Below the pieces are notes generated by a model, which saw only the letters and a list, made by a program, of their open reading frames with translations, did not search any database and had not been told where the DNA came from. A stretch of DNA of 64,000 nucleotides, taken from the NCBI RefSeq assembly GCF_022814725.1, contig NZ_CP093442.1, positions 3,472,001 through 3,536,000 on the forward strand, read 5' to 3'. The translations under genes were made by a program, and so were the position numbers. Shown piece after piece: positions 33,761 through 42,729 of the stretch (its first letter is position 1; each line of letters begins with the position of its first letter). The DNA comes from Bdellovibrio reynosensis (GTDB taxonomy: Bacteria > Bdellovibrionota > Bdellovibrionia > Bdellovibrionales > Bdellovibrionaceae).

Positions 33761-35929
33761 ATGGAATCTAAGAATTTAAAACTGTTTTCACTTATTGCAG
33801 CGTTCACAGCTTTCTTGTTATTAAGCACTGTTCACGCAAAAACTGTTCGCTATGAGCTGGTTATTGAAAATAAAAAAGTAAATATCACTGGCAAGGAAGT
33901 GGACTTTTCTTTGACGGTGAACGGCGGTATTCCCGCGCCGACTTTAGAATTCACGGAAGGTGACGATGCTGAAATCACGGTTCACAATAAACTTTCTGAC
34001 GAAGAAGTGTCCTTGCATTGGCATGGTATCTTGCTTCCGCCTGAAGAAGACGGTGTTGCTTATGTAAATACTCCGCCCATCTTTCCGGGTAAGTCCCATA
34101 CCTTTAAATTTCGCTTAAGACAAAGTGGTACGTATTGGTATCACTCCCACACCATGGTGCAGGAACAAAAGGGTGTCTATGGTGGTCTAATCATTCACCC
34201 GAAAAAGCCAACGGTTAAGGCTGATAAAGAGGCCGTTTTAGTTTTAAGTGATTGGTCCGATGAAGATGCGGATCAGATTATTAAGAATTTGCGCAAAGAC
34301 GGTGACTATTATCTTTATAAGAAAAATTCCATTCGTTCTATCGTCGGTGCTGCAAAAGCCGGCGAGCTGAAAACTTATTTTAAAAATGAGTGGGACCGCA
34401 TGGGTGGCATGGACTTATCGGATGTAGGTTATGATGCCTTTCTTATTAATGGTAAAAAGAATCTGCAATTAATTGAAGCGCACCCGGGTGAAACCATTCG
34501 CCTGCGTATCATTAATGCAGCGGCTTCCAGCTATTTCTATGTTTCGCTAGCGGGTTTACCGATGAAAGTTATTTCAGCGGACGGGTTGGATATTGCGCCC
34601 ATTCATACGAATGAAATTTTGATGGGCATGGCAGAAACCTATGACGTTCTTTTCACCGTACCTGAACATAAGAATTATGAATTGCGTGCGACAGTTCAAG
34701 ACGTGACTGGGTATGCTTCTGCTTGGATTGGAATGGGAGAAAAAGTACATGCTAAAGACAAACCACTCCCGGACCTATATGCCCCCATGGATCATAGTGC
34801 GCATAGTGGGCACGGTGAGCATGGTAAGGTAGATCACCCAGCTCATGGTGAACATGCAAATCACAATGATCATTCAAACCATGGAACGCATCAAAATCAT
34901 CAAACCGCAAAAACTGAGGAGTATCACGCTCATCATGGTCATGCGGCCCATGCTGCTGCTCCTAAAGTACAAAGTGCTGATGTCGAAACTTTGACAGTGG
35001 ATGAGTTTAAATCTCCTGCGCCCACCACGCTACCAAAAGGAAAAGTTGTAGATTTAAAACTAGTACTTGGTGGCGACATGGAACGCTATGTTTGGCACAT
35101 CAATGGGAAAGCCATACACGAAGATAGAAACATCATTATTAACGAAAATGATGTGGTTCGCTTTACCTTCGTGAATGATACGATGATGCATCATCCGATG
35201 CATCTGCATGGTCATTTCTTCCGCGTCTTAAACAAACACGGCGAATACTCACCACTAAAACACACGGTCGATGTTCCGCCAATGGGAACTCGTACTATCG
35301 AATTCTATGCAAATGAACCCGGTCAATGGATGCTTCATTGCCATAACTTGTACCATATGAAAACCGGTATGGCGCGAGTGGTGAAGTATATGACCTATAA
35401 GCCAAGCCCTAAGATGGCGGTTTGGGATAAGCAAGATCCTCACTTGCATGATCACTGGTATCAAGCAGGAAGCTTGCAAGCGGCGACTAATATTGTTGAA
35501 GCAAAGTATCGCCTTACCCAAACTTGGAATGAACTTACATTCAAAGCGGAAGCCCGCAAAGATGAAGAGTGGGACGGTTCAGGTGATCTATTCTATCATC
35601 GCTGGTTCAATAACTATCTAAACCTAATCGTAGGTGCTTCGGCAGTTCACCACGATTATCGTGCGGAATTGGGTGTTGGTTATTTATTGCCTATGCTTCT
35701 TGAATCCAAATTATTGGTGGACTCAAAAGGCAAGCTAAGAATTGACCTAGAAAAACGCTTCCAATGGACCAGCACTCTATTCACCGAGGCTGAATATATC
35801 TGGCGCCAGGATGAAGAGTTAGGAAATGAATATTCTGTGAATCTGATGTATGGCAAGAACTGGCATTGGGCAGCGGGACTTCGTTATACCGGTGAAAGTA
35901 TTGGGGTCGGATTCCAATACCAGTTCTAG
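33761..35929 (+). CDS. Multicopper oxidase fused to a predicted outer-membrane beta-barrel domain
   Basis: 722 residues from the ATG at 33761, which has AGAGGA upstream; a start at 33728 would lie inside the promoter. Signal peptide ending STVHA. The oxidase part (to about residue 550) has all copper sites: LHWHG, WYHSHT, HHPMHLHGHFF and HCHNLYHMKTGM. A His-rich linker of about 60 residues lies before the third cupredoxin domain. Typical CopA/PcoA oxidases stop after the last site. Here about 165 more residues follow with alternating strands (AELGVGYLLP, WHWAAGLRY) and a terminal aromatic (FQYQF), like the CopB/PcoB barrel. It would oxidise Cu(I) at the cell surface or in the periplasm. Confidence 0.88.
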   Translation: MESKNLKLFSLIAAFTAFLLLSTVHAKTVRYELVIENKKVNITGKEVDFSLTVNGGIPAPTLEFTEGDDAEITVHNKLSDEEVSLHWHGILLPPEEDGVAYVNTPPIFPGKSHTFKFRLRQSGTYWYHSHTMVQEQKGVYGGLIIHPKKPTVKADKEAVLVLSDWSDEDADQIIKNLRKDGDYYLYKKNSIRSIVGAAKAGELKTYFKNEWDRMGGMDLSDVGYDAFLINGKKNLQLIEAHPGETIRLRIINAAASSYFYVSLAGLPMKVISADGLDIAPIHTNEILMGMAETYDVLFTVPEHKNYELRATVQDVTGYASAWIGMGEKVHAKDKPLPDLYAPMDHSAHSGHGEHGKVDHPAHGEHANHNDHSNHGTHQNHQTAKTEEYHAHHGHAAHAAAPKVQSADVETLTVDEFKSPAPTTLPKGKVVDLKLVLGGDMERYVWHINGKAIHEDRNIIINENDVVRFTFVNDTMMHHPMHLHGHFFRVLNKHGEYSPLKHTVDVPPMGTRTIEFYANEPGQWMLHCHNLYHMKTGMARVVKYMTYKPSPKMAVWDKQDPHLHDHWYQAGSLQAATNIVEAKYRLTQTWNELTFKAEARKDEEWDGSGDLFYHRWFNNYLNLIVGASAVHHDYRAELGVGYLLPMLLESKLLVDSKGKLRIDLEKRFQWTSTLFTEAEYIWRQDEELGNEYSVNLMYGKNWHWAAGLRYTGESIGVGFQYQF

Positions 35930-36687
35930 TCAGCAAAAATGTTCTTGCAAAGTCCGCGATGGGATTTCTGTGCCCACAGATCCTCCGCGATTTGGGCAAA
36001 GGACTGTTTCTTATGGGCATTGCTGGATGATAGAGCTTCTTCAAGCAATGCCTGCCACATCAAAGCTTTATCCCGTTCTGCGCGCCACTCTTCCTTAGAC
36101 TTCGGGAAATAGGCTTCATTGGCTTTAGAAGCATCAAATTCTTTTTGAAAATTAAAGACCCCCAGGGATGCAACGGCTTTCCACGGTTTCACACTAAAGT
36201 TCACCTGGTCATCTACTAAAATGGTTCTTTCAGCCGTGGCTCCAGGCAAAATGCCAGCCATGGATTTCTTATATCTTTCAGAAAACCCCAAAGAAGCATC
36301 TTCAGAAACAGTGGTTAAGTTTTCCTTCGACAATACTTTGTAAGCGATGTCATAAGCGCTGCGACCCGATGGCAATTTGAAGGCTTTCAATAAAGTTTCA
36401 TTGCGCGAGCGCTCGCCACCGCTAAAAAAACTAATGCGAACATCGGGACGTGAAGAAATCTTTTCAAGCACTTCACCTAAATGATCTGTGGGACGATAGG
36501 CTTTGCCTTCGACAATAATAACTTTGTCATCACCTTGATTTGGTTTGTCTGGATGAGCGGTATAAAAGGTCGTCCAATCGATATCAAAAACGATATCAAT
36601 AGGTGCAGTGGGGGAGGCAAAGGCCACTGAAGCCATTGTGATCAGCAAGGCTGATATTAAGAATGAAAAACAGGCTTTGATCTTCAT
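35926..36687 (-). CDS. Secreted HAD-superfamily phosphatase-like protein
   Basis: 253 residues from the ATG at 36687 (GGAGG upstream), starting with a signal peptide (ITMASVAFA). HAD motifs are visible: VFDIDWTTFY (motif I, DxDxT), FFSGGERS (motif II) and ILVDDQVNFS (motif IV, DD). It is probably a periplasmic phosphatase; the substrate is unknown. An upstream ATG at 36726 would place 13 polar residues before the signal and is less likely. Its 3' end overlaps the oxidase-barrel gene by 4 bases on the opposite strand. Confidence 0.82.
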   Translation of the reverse strand: MKIKACFSFLISALLITMASVAFASPTAPIDIVFDIDWTTFYTAHPDKPNQGDDKVIIVEGKAYRPTDHLGEVLEKISSRPDVRISFFSGGERSRNETLLKAFKLPSGRSAYDIAYKVLSKENLTTVSEDASLGFSERYKKSMAGILPGATAERTILVDDQVNFSVKPWKAVASLGVFNFQKEFDASKANEAYFPKSKEEWRAERDKALMWQALLEEALSSSNAHKKQSFAQIAEDLWAQKSHRGLCKNIFAD

Positions 36688-36791
36688 AGTCCTCCGCAGG
36701 TGTTTTAACTGCGAAGGAAGTGCCATTTTCTAAGTCGATCAATGCGAATTTAAGGGATTTATACAGAATTAGGCTGTTTAAGAAATAGACA

Positions 36792-36809
36792 GGCGGCCCG
36801 AAGGCCGCC
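36792..36809 (-). terminator. Hairpin terminator after the charged secreted protein gene
   Basis: On the reverse strand GGCGGCC-TTCG-GGCCGCC forms a very stable stem with a UUCG tetraloop 10 bases after the stop. The following tract TGTCTATTT is only moderately T-rich, so efficiency is uncertain. Confidence 0.6.
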
Positions 36810-36818
36810 CCAAAGAGG

Positions 36819-37337
36819 CTATTGCACTTTTTTATCTTTTTTCTGAGAGCGAGATTCTTTGCGTGCCTCTTTACGGTCTTGCTTTTTTTCAGCACGCATT
36901 TGCTTACGCTCTTCCTTTCTGGCTTCGCGCATTTCTTTTTTCTCTGCATGCTTTTCATGGGCTTTTTCGTCTTGGCGGTGCATGCCTGACACGGCCTGGC
37001 CGATTTCTTTCGGGGCTACACCCAGTTCTTTGGCGATTTTACCCCAACCCATTTTATCTTCAGTGCGCATCTTTAAAATTTCATCCACGGTTTTGCCAGA
37101 AGCTTTACTTAAGGCTCCGACCACAGCAAATTGCGACTCCGAGATTTTAGAATCTTTCATCGCCTGAAGCTGTTCATCAGTCAGACTGTATTTTTCTTTT
37201 AAGCGCGCTTCATAGTCCGGCTTGGTTGCTTCTTCCGTAATCTGCGTTTCTGCTGCTGTGATTTCATCCTCAGCTTTGGCAAGCAGGGGATTCGTCAAAG
37301 CTACTAGTAAGACGGAAAGAACTAATTTCTTGTTCAT
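36819..37337 (-). CDS. Secreted charged protein of unknown function
   Basis: 172 residues. Signal peptide (VLLVALTNPLLAKA), a folded middle part (about 40-110) with KMGWGKIAKELGVAPKEIG, a segment that looks like a short helix-turn-helix-like repeat seen in other secreted bacterial proteins, and a C-terminal 50-residue helix made almost only of K, R, E and D (EARKEERKQMRAEKKQ). The tail may bind nucleic acid, surface polymers or form a coiled coil. No specific function can be given. It is followed on the same strand, upstream, by the outer-membrane protein gene 14 bases away, so both are probably one transcript. Confidence 0.8.
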   Translation of the reverse strand: MNKKLVLSVLLVALTNPLLAKAEDEITAAETQITEEATKPDYEARLKEKYSLTDEQLQAMKDSKISESQFAVVGALSKASGKTVDEILKMRTEDKMGWGKIAKELGVAPKEIGQAVSGMHRQDEKAHEKHAEKKEMREARKEERKQMRAEKKQDRKEARKESRSQKKDKKVQ

Positions 37338-37351
37338 TTAACACTCCTTCG

Positions 37352-38275
37352 TTAGAAAGTGACCAACCACTTCGCTATAATTTCGTTTTCGGTATAATCT
37401 TGATAACCGCTGCGCGAGTTCTGTTTAAAAGATCGCAAACCAATACCCGCAGTATGATCTAAGGAAACGGTGTAATTGCCCTCGAAAGATAAATACAAAG
37501 CATTATACGTTTCTTTAGAAGTATCCACCAAGCTCACAGTTCTGCCATTTCGGCGAGTCACTGTGGTTTCCGTTGTTAAGTCACGGTTTAAGAAGACCGT
37601 TTGTTTTACCCCAAGCTCGCCCGTCATTGTCCAATTTCTATCAACTGCGTATTCTGCCATACCCGAAATATCGAAATACATCAGGCTGTATTCACTGGCA
37701 GATGAAATCACCAAACCACTTTCGCCATTGGCTTCTAAGTAAAGCAATGTCGTCGCATCGTAACCCAAAGTCGCACGGAAATAAGCGGTGGTGTCTAAGC
37801 GATTTAAAGAGGGGTAGTTTCGCACTTCCGCAGCCGCCGTTAAATCAAGATCCATGTTTCTTTTAAGACCCTGAGTTTTAGTCACAGCACCCGCTAAAGC
37901 ATAATTAGTAAAAGAATAGTCCGTGGTCGCAGGTTCGCCATAAACATACTCTTGACCCTTAAATTCAAACTCACAGGTCTTATCACCAAGACATTTCATT
38001 TCGTCAGAAATTCCATAGGACAAAACGTCGTTGGGATTTTCATTACTATAATCCTGATATTTTAATCTCAAACCCAACACATGACCGGGCATAGTGAAGC
38101 GATTTGAAGTACCCAGAGCGAAAAAGAAATCACTCTCTTTATTTGCATCTGTCCGTTGTGCATTGTCCGTCATCCCGACTTCCAACCTATTTCGCGAACT
38201 CCATTCCGCACGTCCAAAAGAAGTTAGTCCTAGGAAGAAAACAAAGAAGACCCAAAGCTGTCGTGAATATTCCAT
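37352..38275 (-). CDS. Predicted outer-membrane beta-barrel protein
   Basis: 307 residues: signal peptide (FFLGLTSFGRA), then many amphipathic strands (RNRLEVGM, LGLRLKYQDY, AYFRATLGYD, ALYLSFEGNY, AGIGLRSFK) and a C-terminal Phe (AKWLVTF), the usual barrel-insertion signal. One Cys pair (KCLGDKTC) sits in a loop. No family is recognised. It is the first gene of a probable two-gene transcript with the charged secreted protein. Confidence 0.8.
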   Translation of the reverse strand: MEYSRQLWVFFVFFLGLTSFGRAEWSSRNRLEVGMTDNAQRTDANKESDFFFALGTSNRFTMPGHVLGLRLKYQDYSNENPNDVLSYGISDEMKCLGDKTCEFEFKGQEYVYGEPATTDYSFTNYALAGAVTKTQGLKRNMDLDLTAAAEVRNYPSLNRLDTTAYFRATLGYDATTLLYLEANGESGLVISSASEYSLMYFDISGMAEYAVDRNWTMTGELGVKQTVFLNRDLTTETTVTRRNGRTVSLVDTSKETYNALYLSFEGNYTVSLDHTAGIGLRSFKQNSRSGYQDYTENEIIAKWLVTF

Positions 38276-38444
38276 AGAACTTATTATAGAAATGCAGATA
38301 CGAATGAACAGTTGAATTCACCAGACCAGTTTTAAGAATGCCACCATGATACGCTGACACGATTAAAGACTGTGCCGTTCCGCAATTATCATTAAAATGG
38401 CAATCTTTTGGACATTTTCATTCAAACCACTTAAATGGCCTTTT

Positions 38445-40526
38445 TTAATGCTGCAAATAAGACTGAATGGTTTGCAGAAGAACTTTTGAATTAATAGGTT
38501 TGGTTAGATGATCAGCAAAGCCAGCAGCCAATGCCTTCGCTTTATCTTCTTTCATGGCATGGGCCGTTAAGGCCAAGATCGGTTCTTCAAAACCGCTTTT
38601 GCGAAGCTCAGACAAAGTCCCATAGCCATCAAGACCAGGCATTTGGATATCCATTAGGACAAGATCGAAGTGTTTTTGCTTTGCCAGGTTTAAAGCTTCT
38701 TCACCACTATCAACCACTGTCACATCAAGACCGGCTTTTTTCAAAATCGCCTTAATGAGTTCGCGGTTATCAGGGGCATCATCAACAGCTAGTACGCTAA
38801 AACCAGCAAAAGGATTTTGCTTTTCAACGGTCGCAGTTTCTGTCGACGTAGGTGCCGCAAGTTTGTTGGCATCTTCCGCTTCAAATGAAAATTCAAAGAT
38901 ACAGCCCTTATCCGGTTCACAGTGAACGATGCGAACATCGCCACCTAAAGCGTGGGCGAGATTTTTTGAAAGTGCTAAGCCTAAGCCCGTACCACCAAAG
39001 CGGCGAGTGGAGGTAACATCTGCCTGAGTAAACGGTTTAAACAATCGTTCTGCTTGCTCAGCAGTCATGCCTATACCAGTATCTTCAATTCTAAAAGTTA
39101 CATTCATGCGTGCTCCAGTCACTTGTTCCGCCCGCGAAGAAATCTTCACAAGGCCTTCAGAAGTAAATTTAACCGCGTTGCCAATAAGATTTAACAAAAC
39201 CTGGCGAATACGAACGGCATCGGTCACAACACTTAGGTCAGCGATTCCGTTTAGATCATATTTCAGTTGAATATTTTTTTCCGCAGCGTGATCCAAATAC
39301 ATGGCCACAACTTCCTGAAGCAGAATCTTAAGTCGGACCGGGGCCAACTCTGTTTGGAATTTACCAGCTTCAATTTTTGATAAATCCAAGATGTCATCAA
39401 TGATACGAGTAAGCGAAACACCGTTGCGACGAACTATCTCAAGATATTTTTCTCTTTCCGAAGATTCTAGTTCTTGGGTCCCGATCATTTCAGAAAAGCC
39501 AAGAATGGCCCCAAGGGGAGTGCGAATCTCATGGGACATATTTGCAAGGAAGTTCGATTTAGCATGATTGGCATTTTCAGCAGCGTCTTTAGCGGATTGC
39601 AAAGCTCGCTCTGCCTTCACGCGGTCGGTGACATCATTAATTGCAATAACGATACCCTCGATCTGATCATTGACGTCGTAAACGGGCTGATAAACAAAAT
39701 CTAGAAAAGCTGAATAGGTGACACCGTCAGCGCGACGATCATGCACCTCAAAATTTTTGCCTTCAAATGTTTTGCCGGTACGATAGATGTCATCAAGGTC
39801 AGCAAGCATGCCAATCTTTTCCATGATCGGAAAAACGTCCTTAATTCGTTGTCCGCTTACATCGGTACTGCCAAGGAAAAGTCCACGATAAAGATCATTC
39901 ACCATTGAAAAACGATGTTCAGGCCCATCAAGAACCGCCATGGCAATAGGAGCTTTTTCTAAAATCATACGAAGTTTTCTGCGCTCTGCTTTCACAATTT
40001 CATTAGAGCGAGCCAAACTTTCTTCAGCCGCCCGATTGCGAAGAACCGAAGTCGTCGTATCTAGGATTGTACAAAGCATCCCCGAAATTTTTCCTTCAGC
40101 ATTAAATAGCGGGGAATTTCCGTAAGTAAAATAATTCCCTTGAGGCTTCCCATCGACATCAATGTCGAACTGCACGTCAGCCTCACGAACCACACCACCA
40201 GCTTCAACCTTCGAAGCAATAGCATCTACCTGATCCCAAACCTCAGGCCAAACTTCAGAAAGCTTAGACCCAAGCGCTCGAGGATGACGATGTTTTAAAA
40301 TAGGAATATAGGCATCATTATAAAAGACACGACGCTGGGGACCCCAAGTACAATACATTCCAATCGGACAACTAAAAACAAGACGTAAAGAATTGATTAA
40401 ACCAATATCCCAATTTTCAATAGGACCCAACTCAGTTTGCGACCAATCAAATTTCAAAGTGGTTTGAACCATAAAACTGGTCCGAGCAAGCTCACCAAAT
40501 GGATTTACCGAATAATCAAATTCCAC
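38445..40526 (-). CDS. Hybrid histidine kinase (PAS-PAS-HisKA-HATPase-REC)
   Basis: 693 residues. Two PAS-type sensors (about 15-165 and 185-305), the first of the type starting with FDWSQTELGPIENW. HisKA with SHEIRTPLG (His near 329), HATPase with EDTGIGMTAEQ and GGTGLGLALS, and a C-terminal receiver (about 570-690) with the phospho-acceptor in LVLMDIQMPGLDGYG. No membrane span, so it senses cytoplasmic signals. It is an orphan: no response regulator is next to it. The C-terminal receiver suggests a phosphorelay through a separate Hpt protein not present in this window. Confidence 0.93.
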   Translation of the reverse strand: MEFDYSVNPFGELARTSFMVQTTLKFDWSQTELGPIENWDIGLINSLRLVFSCPIGMYCTWGPQRRVFYNDAYIPILKHRHPRALGSKLSEVWPEVWDQVDAIASKVEAGGVVREADVQFDIDVDGKPQGNYFTYGNSPLFNAEGKISGMLCTILDTTTSVLRNRAAEESLARSNEIVKAERRKLRMILEKAPIAMAVLDGPEHRFSMVNDLYRGLFLGSTDVSGQRIKDVFPIMEKIGMLADLDDIYRTGKTFEGKNFEVHDRRADGVTYSAFLDFVYQPVYDVNDQIEGIVIAINDVTDRVKAERALQSAKDAAENANHAKSNFLANMSHEIRTPLGAILGFSEMIGTQELESSEREKYLEIVRRNGVSLTRIIDDILDLSKIEAGKFQTELAPVRLKILLQEVVAMYLDHAAEKNIQLKYDLNGIADLSVVTDAVRIRQVLLNLIGNAVKFTSEGLVKISSRAEQVTGARMNVTFRIEDTGIGMTAEQAERLFKPFTQADVTSTRRFGGTGLGLALSKNLAHALGGDVRIVHCEPDKGCIFEFSFEAEDANKLAAPTSTETATVEKQNPFAGFSVLAVDDAPDNRELIKAILKKAGLDVTVVDSGEEALNLAKQKHFDLVLMDIQMPGLDGYGTLSELRKSGFEEPILALTAHAMKEDKAKALAAGFADHLTKPINSKVLLQTIQSYLQH

Positions 40527-40625
40527 AATAAATCTTTACAGGACCCCAACCATCTAGAAAAGCCTTTTCTAAAAAGCCCCCCACACCAACACCAGACTGC
40601 AACCCAACAATACTCTGTCAGCGAA

Positions 40626-40666
40626 GTCGCAAAGCGACCAGCCTCGTAGCGTCGCCTAGCGACCAG
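40626..40666. repeat. Two tandem GTCGC-palindromes downstream of tRNA-Arg
   Basis: GTCGCAAAGCGACCAG (40626-40641) and GTCGCCTAGCGACCAG (40651-40666) are spaced by 25 bases. Each forms a 5-bp hairpin with a 3-base loop. This kind of short paired palindrome resembles REP-type elements. The surrounding 40527-40821 stretch (295 bases) holds no gene I can support. Confidence 0.7.
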
Positions 40667-40681
40667 ACCCCCCAAGCCCAG

Positions 40682-40827
40682 TCACCATTTCCTTCTCTTT
40701 TGCGAGTTCCACAGGAATGATCAACAGATACGAAGGCAAGAATCCCCATCGAACCACGAAATCAACTTAACTGAATTTGTAAACAAAGAGCGAGGACTGT
40801 CTGAAGCAAAAGAGAAGGAAATGGTGA
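40682..40827. repeat. 22-bp perfect inverted repeat that includes the tRNA-Arg 3' end
   Basis: The left arm at 40682-40703 reads TCACCATTTCCTTCTCTTTT followed by GC; the right arm at 40806-40827 is its exact reverse complement. The right arm covers the last six bases of the tRNA gene (TCACCA on the reverse strand) plus 16 bases downstream. The arms are 102 bases apart. No integrase gene is nearby. Confidence 0.85.
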
Positions 40828-40898
40828 TCGCGGTACGACTCGAACGTACGACCTATTGCTTAGAAGGCAATTGCTCTATCCAGCTGAGCTACGCGACC
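40822..40898 (-). tRNA. tRNA-Arg (anticodon TCT)
   Basis: A 77-base cloverleaf on the reverse strand: acceptor GGTCGCG / CGCGATC, D-arm GCTC-AGCTGGATA-GAGC, anticodon stem ATTGC / GCAAT with loop CTTCTAA giving TCT, T-arm GTACG-TTCGAGT-CGTAC, and an encoded CCA end. It reads AGA and AGG codons. Confidence 0.96.
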
Positions 40899-40980
40899 AC
40901 TGCAAGAAAGTATCTTAGAAGAGGCACAAACTAGCAAATCTAATTCAAAATTCCAAGACTGCGCGTCCGAAAAAGTTAAA

Positions 40981-41799
40981 TTACGCAACGTGTCGTTTCT
41001 GAAGGGAGGCGCAAAGAGCGACGCCACCCAGGATCACATACCAAAGAGTCAAAATCCAAAGCAGCAATAGCGGTAAAGCGGCGAAGGAACCATAGATTTT
41101 CGAGTAATTGAAAAACCGCAAAGCCATGGCTGCATAGGTCTTATGCACTCCATACAAGGCAACATAAGCAACCAGCGCACTAATAAACGCCGCCTTCGAG
41201 TGAACCTTCACATCCGGAACAAATTTGTAAATTAAGAAAAGCGAGCCAATCAAAACAGTCGAGTTCGCAAATCCCGCCGGCAATAGTAGCACCACAAACT
41301 GAAATTGATCCAACGTCATAATACCGACGTAAATTGCTAAGAACACCGGGATCGCCAAAATCAAAGCCCATTGATAAATCAAACGCTTATAAAACGGACG
41401 GGTATTGCGCTGATTCCACACGCGATGAATACCCACTTCCATATCATGCAAAAGACGCAAAGAAGTGATGAATAAAAACACCGCGCCCGTTCCACCCATG
41501 CGACCGGCGTTGATGTTCTGTAAAAAGATGCGCATGAATTTTGTTACATCACTGCCGGCGGCCTCGCGCATGTTTCGTAGCAACAATGCTTCCACTTTGG
41601 GATAAAGAACTTCTAAGCCGCCGATGGACTGAAAAGTTGCCAGTACCACGGCTAAAAAGGGGACTAAGGCAATGGCCGTAGAAAAAGCCAAAGAAGCCGC
41701 TACCAATTGCAACTCTCCATCATTCATCTGCTGAAGAGTATCTTTGGTAACGCTTTTTAATTTTTCAAAACGAATTTTGCCGCTGAATCGCCAAGCCAT
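40981..41799 (-). CDS. YihY/BrkB-family inner membrane protein
   Basis: 272 residues with about six hydrophobic helices. The N-terminal ELQLVAASLAFSTAIALVPFLA and the C-terminal YGSFAALPLLLLWILTLWYVILGG blocks are typical of the YihY/BrkB family. The family is inner-membrane and its molecular function is not settled. It is the last gene of the operon that begins with the sigma-54 activator, 27 bases after the MBL hydrolase gene and about 80 bases before the tRNA gene. Confidence 0.9.
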   Translation of the reverse strand: MAWRFSGKIRFEKLKSVTKDTLQQMNDGELQLVAASLAFSTAIALVPFLAVVLATFQSIGGLEVLYPKVEALLLRNMREAAGSDVTKFMRIFLQNINAGRMGGTGAVFLFITSLRLLHDMEVGIHRVWNQRNTRPFYKRLIYQWALILAIPVFLAIYVGIMTLDQFQFVVLLLPAGFANSTVLIGSLFLIYKFVPDVKVHSKAAFISALVAYVALYGVHKTYAAMALRFFNYSKIYGSFAALPLLLLWILTLWYVILGGVALCASLQKRHVA

Positions 41800-41826
41800 G
41801 GTTCGAACATACCATGGTTGAAGCTT

Positions 41827-42729
41827 TTATAACCAGAATCTTTTTTGCACGCTGAAATCGTGTCCACTTCGTTCAATCAAAGCAGCATCACAATAAGGAT
41901 CGTGCTCAAAAAACAAATACCATTTTTGGTCAGCAGCTTGGCTTAGAAATTTCTGTTTTTCTTCCATCAACATCAATGGATGTAAGTCGTAACCCATCAA
42001 CCAAGGAACTTTCACGTGGGAGCTGGTTGGCACCATGTCTCCGCAATACAACAATGTGTTCGTACCGTCAGTCACGCGAATCACTTGTTGACCTTGGGTG
42101 TGACCATTCGAAATCTCGGCAAAAACGCCTGGCAGGATTTCTTGGGGACCATCGATCACTTTCAATACACCGCTATCTAATAAAGGCTGATAATTAGCAG
42201 GTAGGTAGCTTGCGCGTTCACGCAAGTTGGGTTTACTTGCCGTTTCAAGATTGTTTTTCTGAACCCAGTACTGTGCATTCGGGAAAGTCGGAACGATCTT
42301 GCCATCTTTTTCCGTCGTCGCTCCGCCCGCATGATCAAAATGCAAATGAGTCAAGATCACGTGGTGGATGTCTTCGGGCTTAATACCGTTTCTATCTAAA
42401 GAGCCTAATAACGAAGGTCCTTTATCATGAATATTGTAAAGCTCAGCAAACTTGCCACCCAGCTTATCGCCGTACTTCGCAATAAAATCTTTACCGTTCC
42501 CTGTGTCGATCAAAATGTTGCAACCAGAAGACTTTAATAACAAAGCGCGAGCTTCCATTTCGATGCGATTTTTATCGTCGGTAGGATTTGATTTTTCCCA
42601 AAGAACCTTAGGAACAGTCCCAAACATCGCGCCACCATCTAAACCAAATATTCCAGTAGGAATAGGGCAGACTTCAAAGCTACCAATTCTTAGGTGAGTT
42701 TTTTCGACTTCAAAATTATTCTTGCTCAT
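41827..42729 (-). CDS. Metallo-beta-lactamase-fold hydrolase
   Basis: 300 residues from the ATG at 42729, which overlaps the end of plsC by 14 bases; an open frame extends upstream to 42801 but would start deep inside plsC. Metal motif THLHFDHAGG, then a GHTQGQQ His, the CGD Asp and FFEHDPY His complete the di-zinc site. It resembles quorum-quenching lactonase-like MBL proteins (ALLLKSSGCNILIDTGNG near the N-terminus). Substrate unknown. No signal peptide. Membership of the lipid operon suggests a metabolic substrate, perhaps an ester. Confidence 0.88.
   Translation of the reverse strand: MSKNNFEVEKTHLRIGSFEVCPIPTGIFGLDGGAMFGTVPKVLWEKSNPTDDKNRIEMEARALLLKSSGCNILIDTGNGKDFIAKYGDKLGGKFAELYNIHDKGPSLLGSLDRNGIKPEDIHHVILTHLHFDHAGGATTEKDGKIVPTFPNAQYWVQKNNLETASKPNLRERASYLPANYQPLLDSGVLKVIDGPQEILPGVFAEISNGHTQGQQVIRVTDGTNTLLYCGDMVPTSSHVKVPWLMGYDLHPLMLMEEKQKFLSQAADQKWYLFFEHDPYCDAALIERSGHDFSVQKRFWL

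Noticed and set aside
40822-40898. An integrated element at the tRNA-Arg gene.
   Set aside because: The 3'-end copy is inverted and only about 100 bases away, and there is no integrase or foreign gene cluster on either side.
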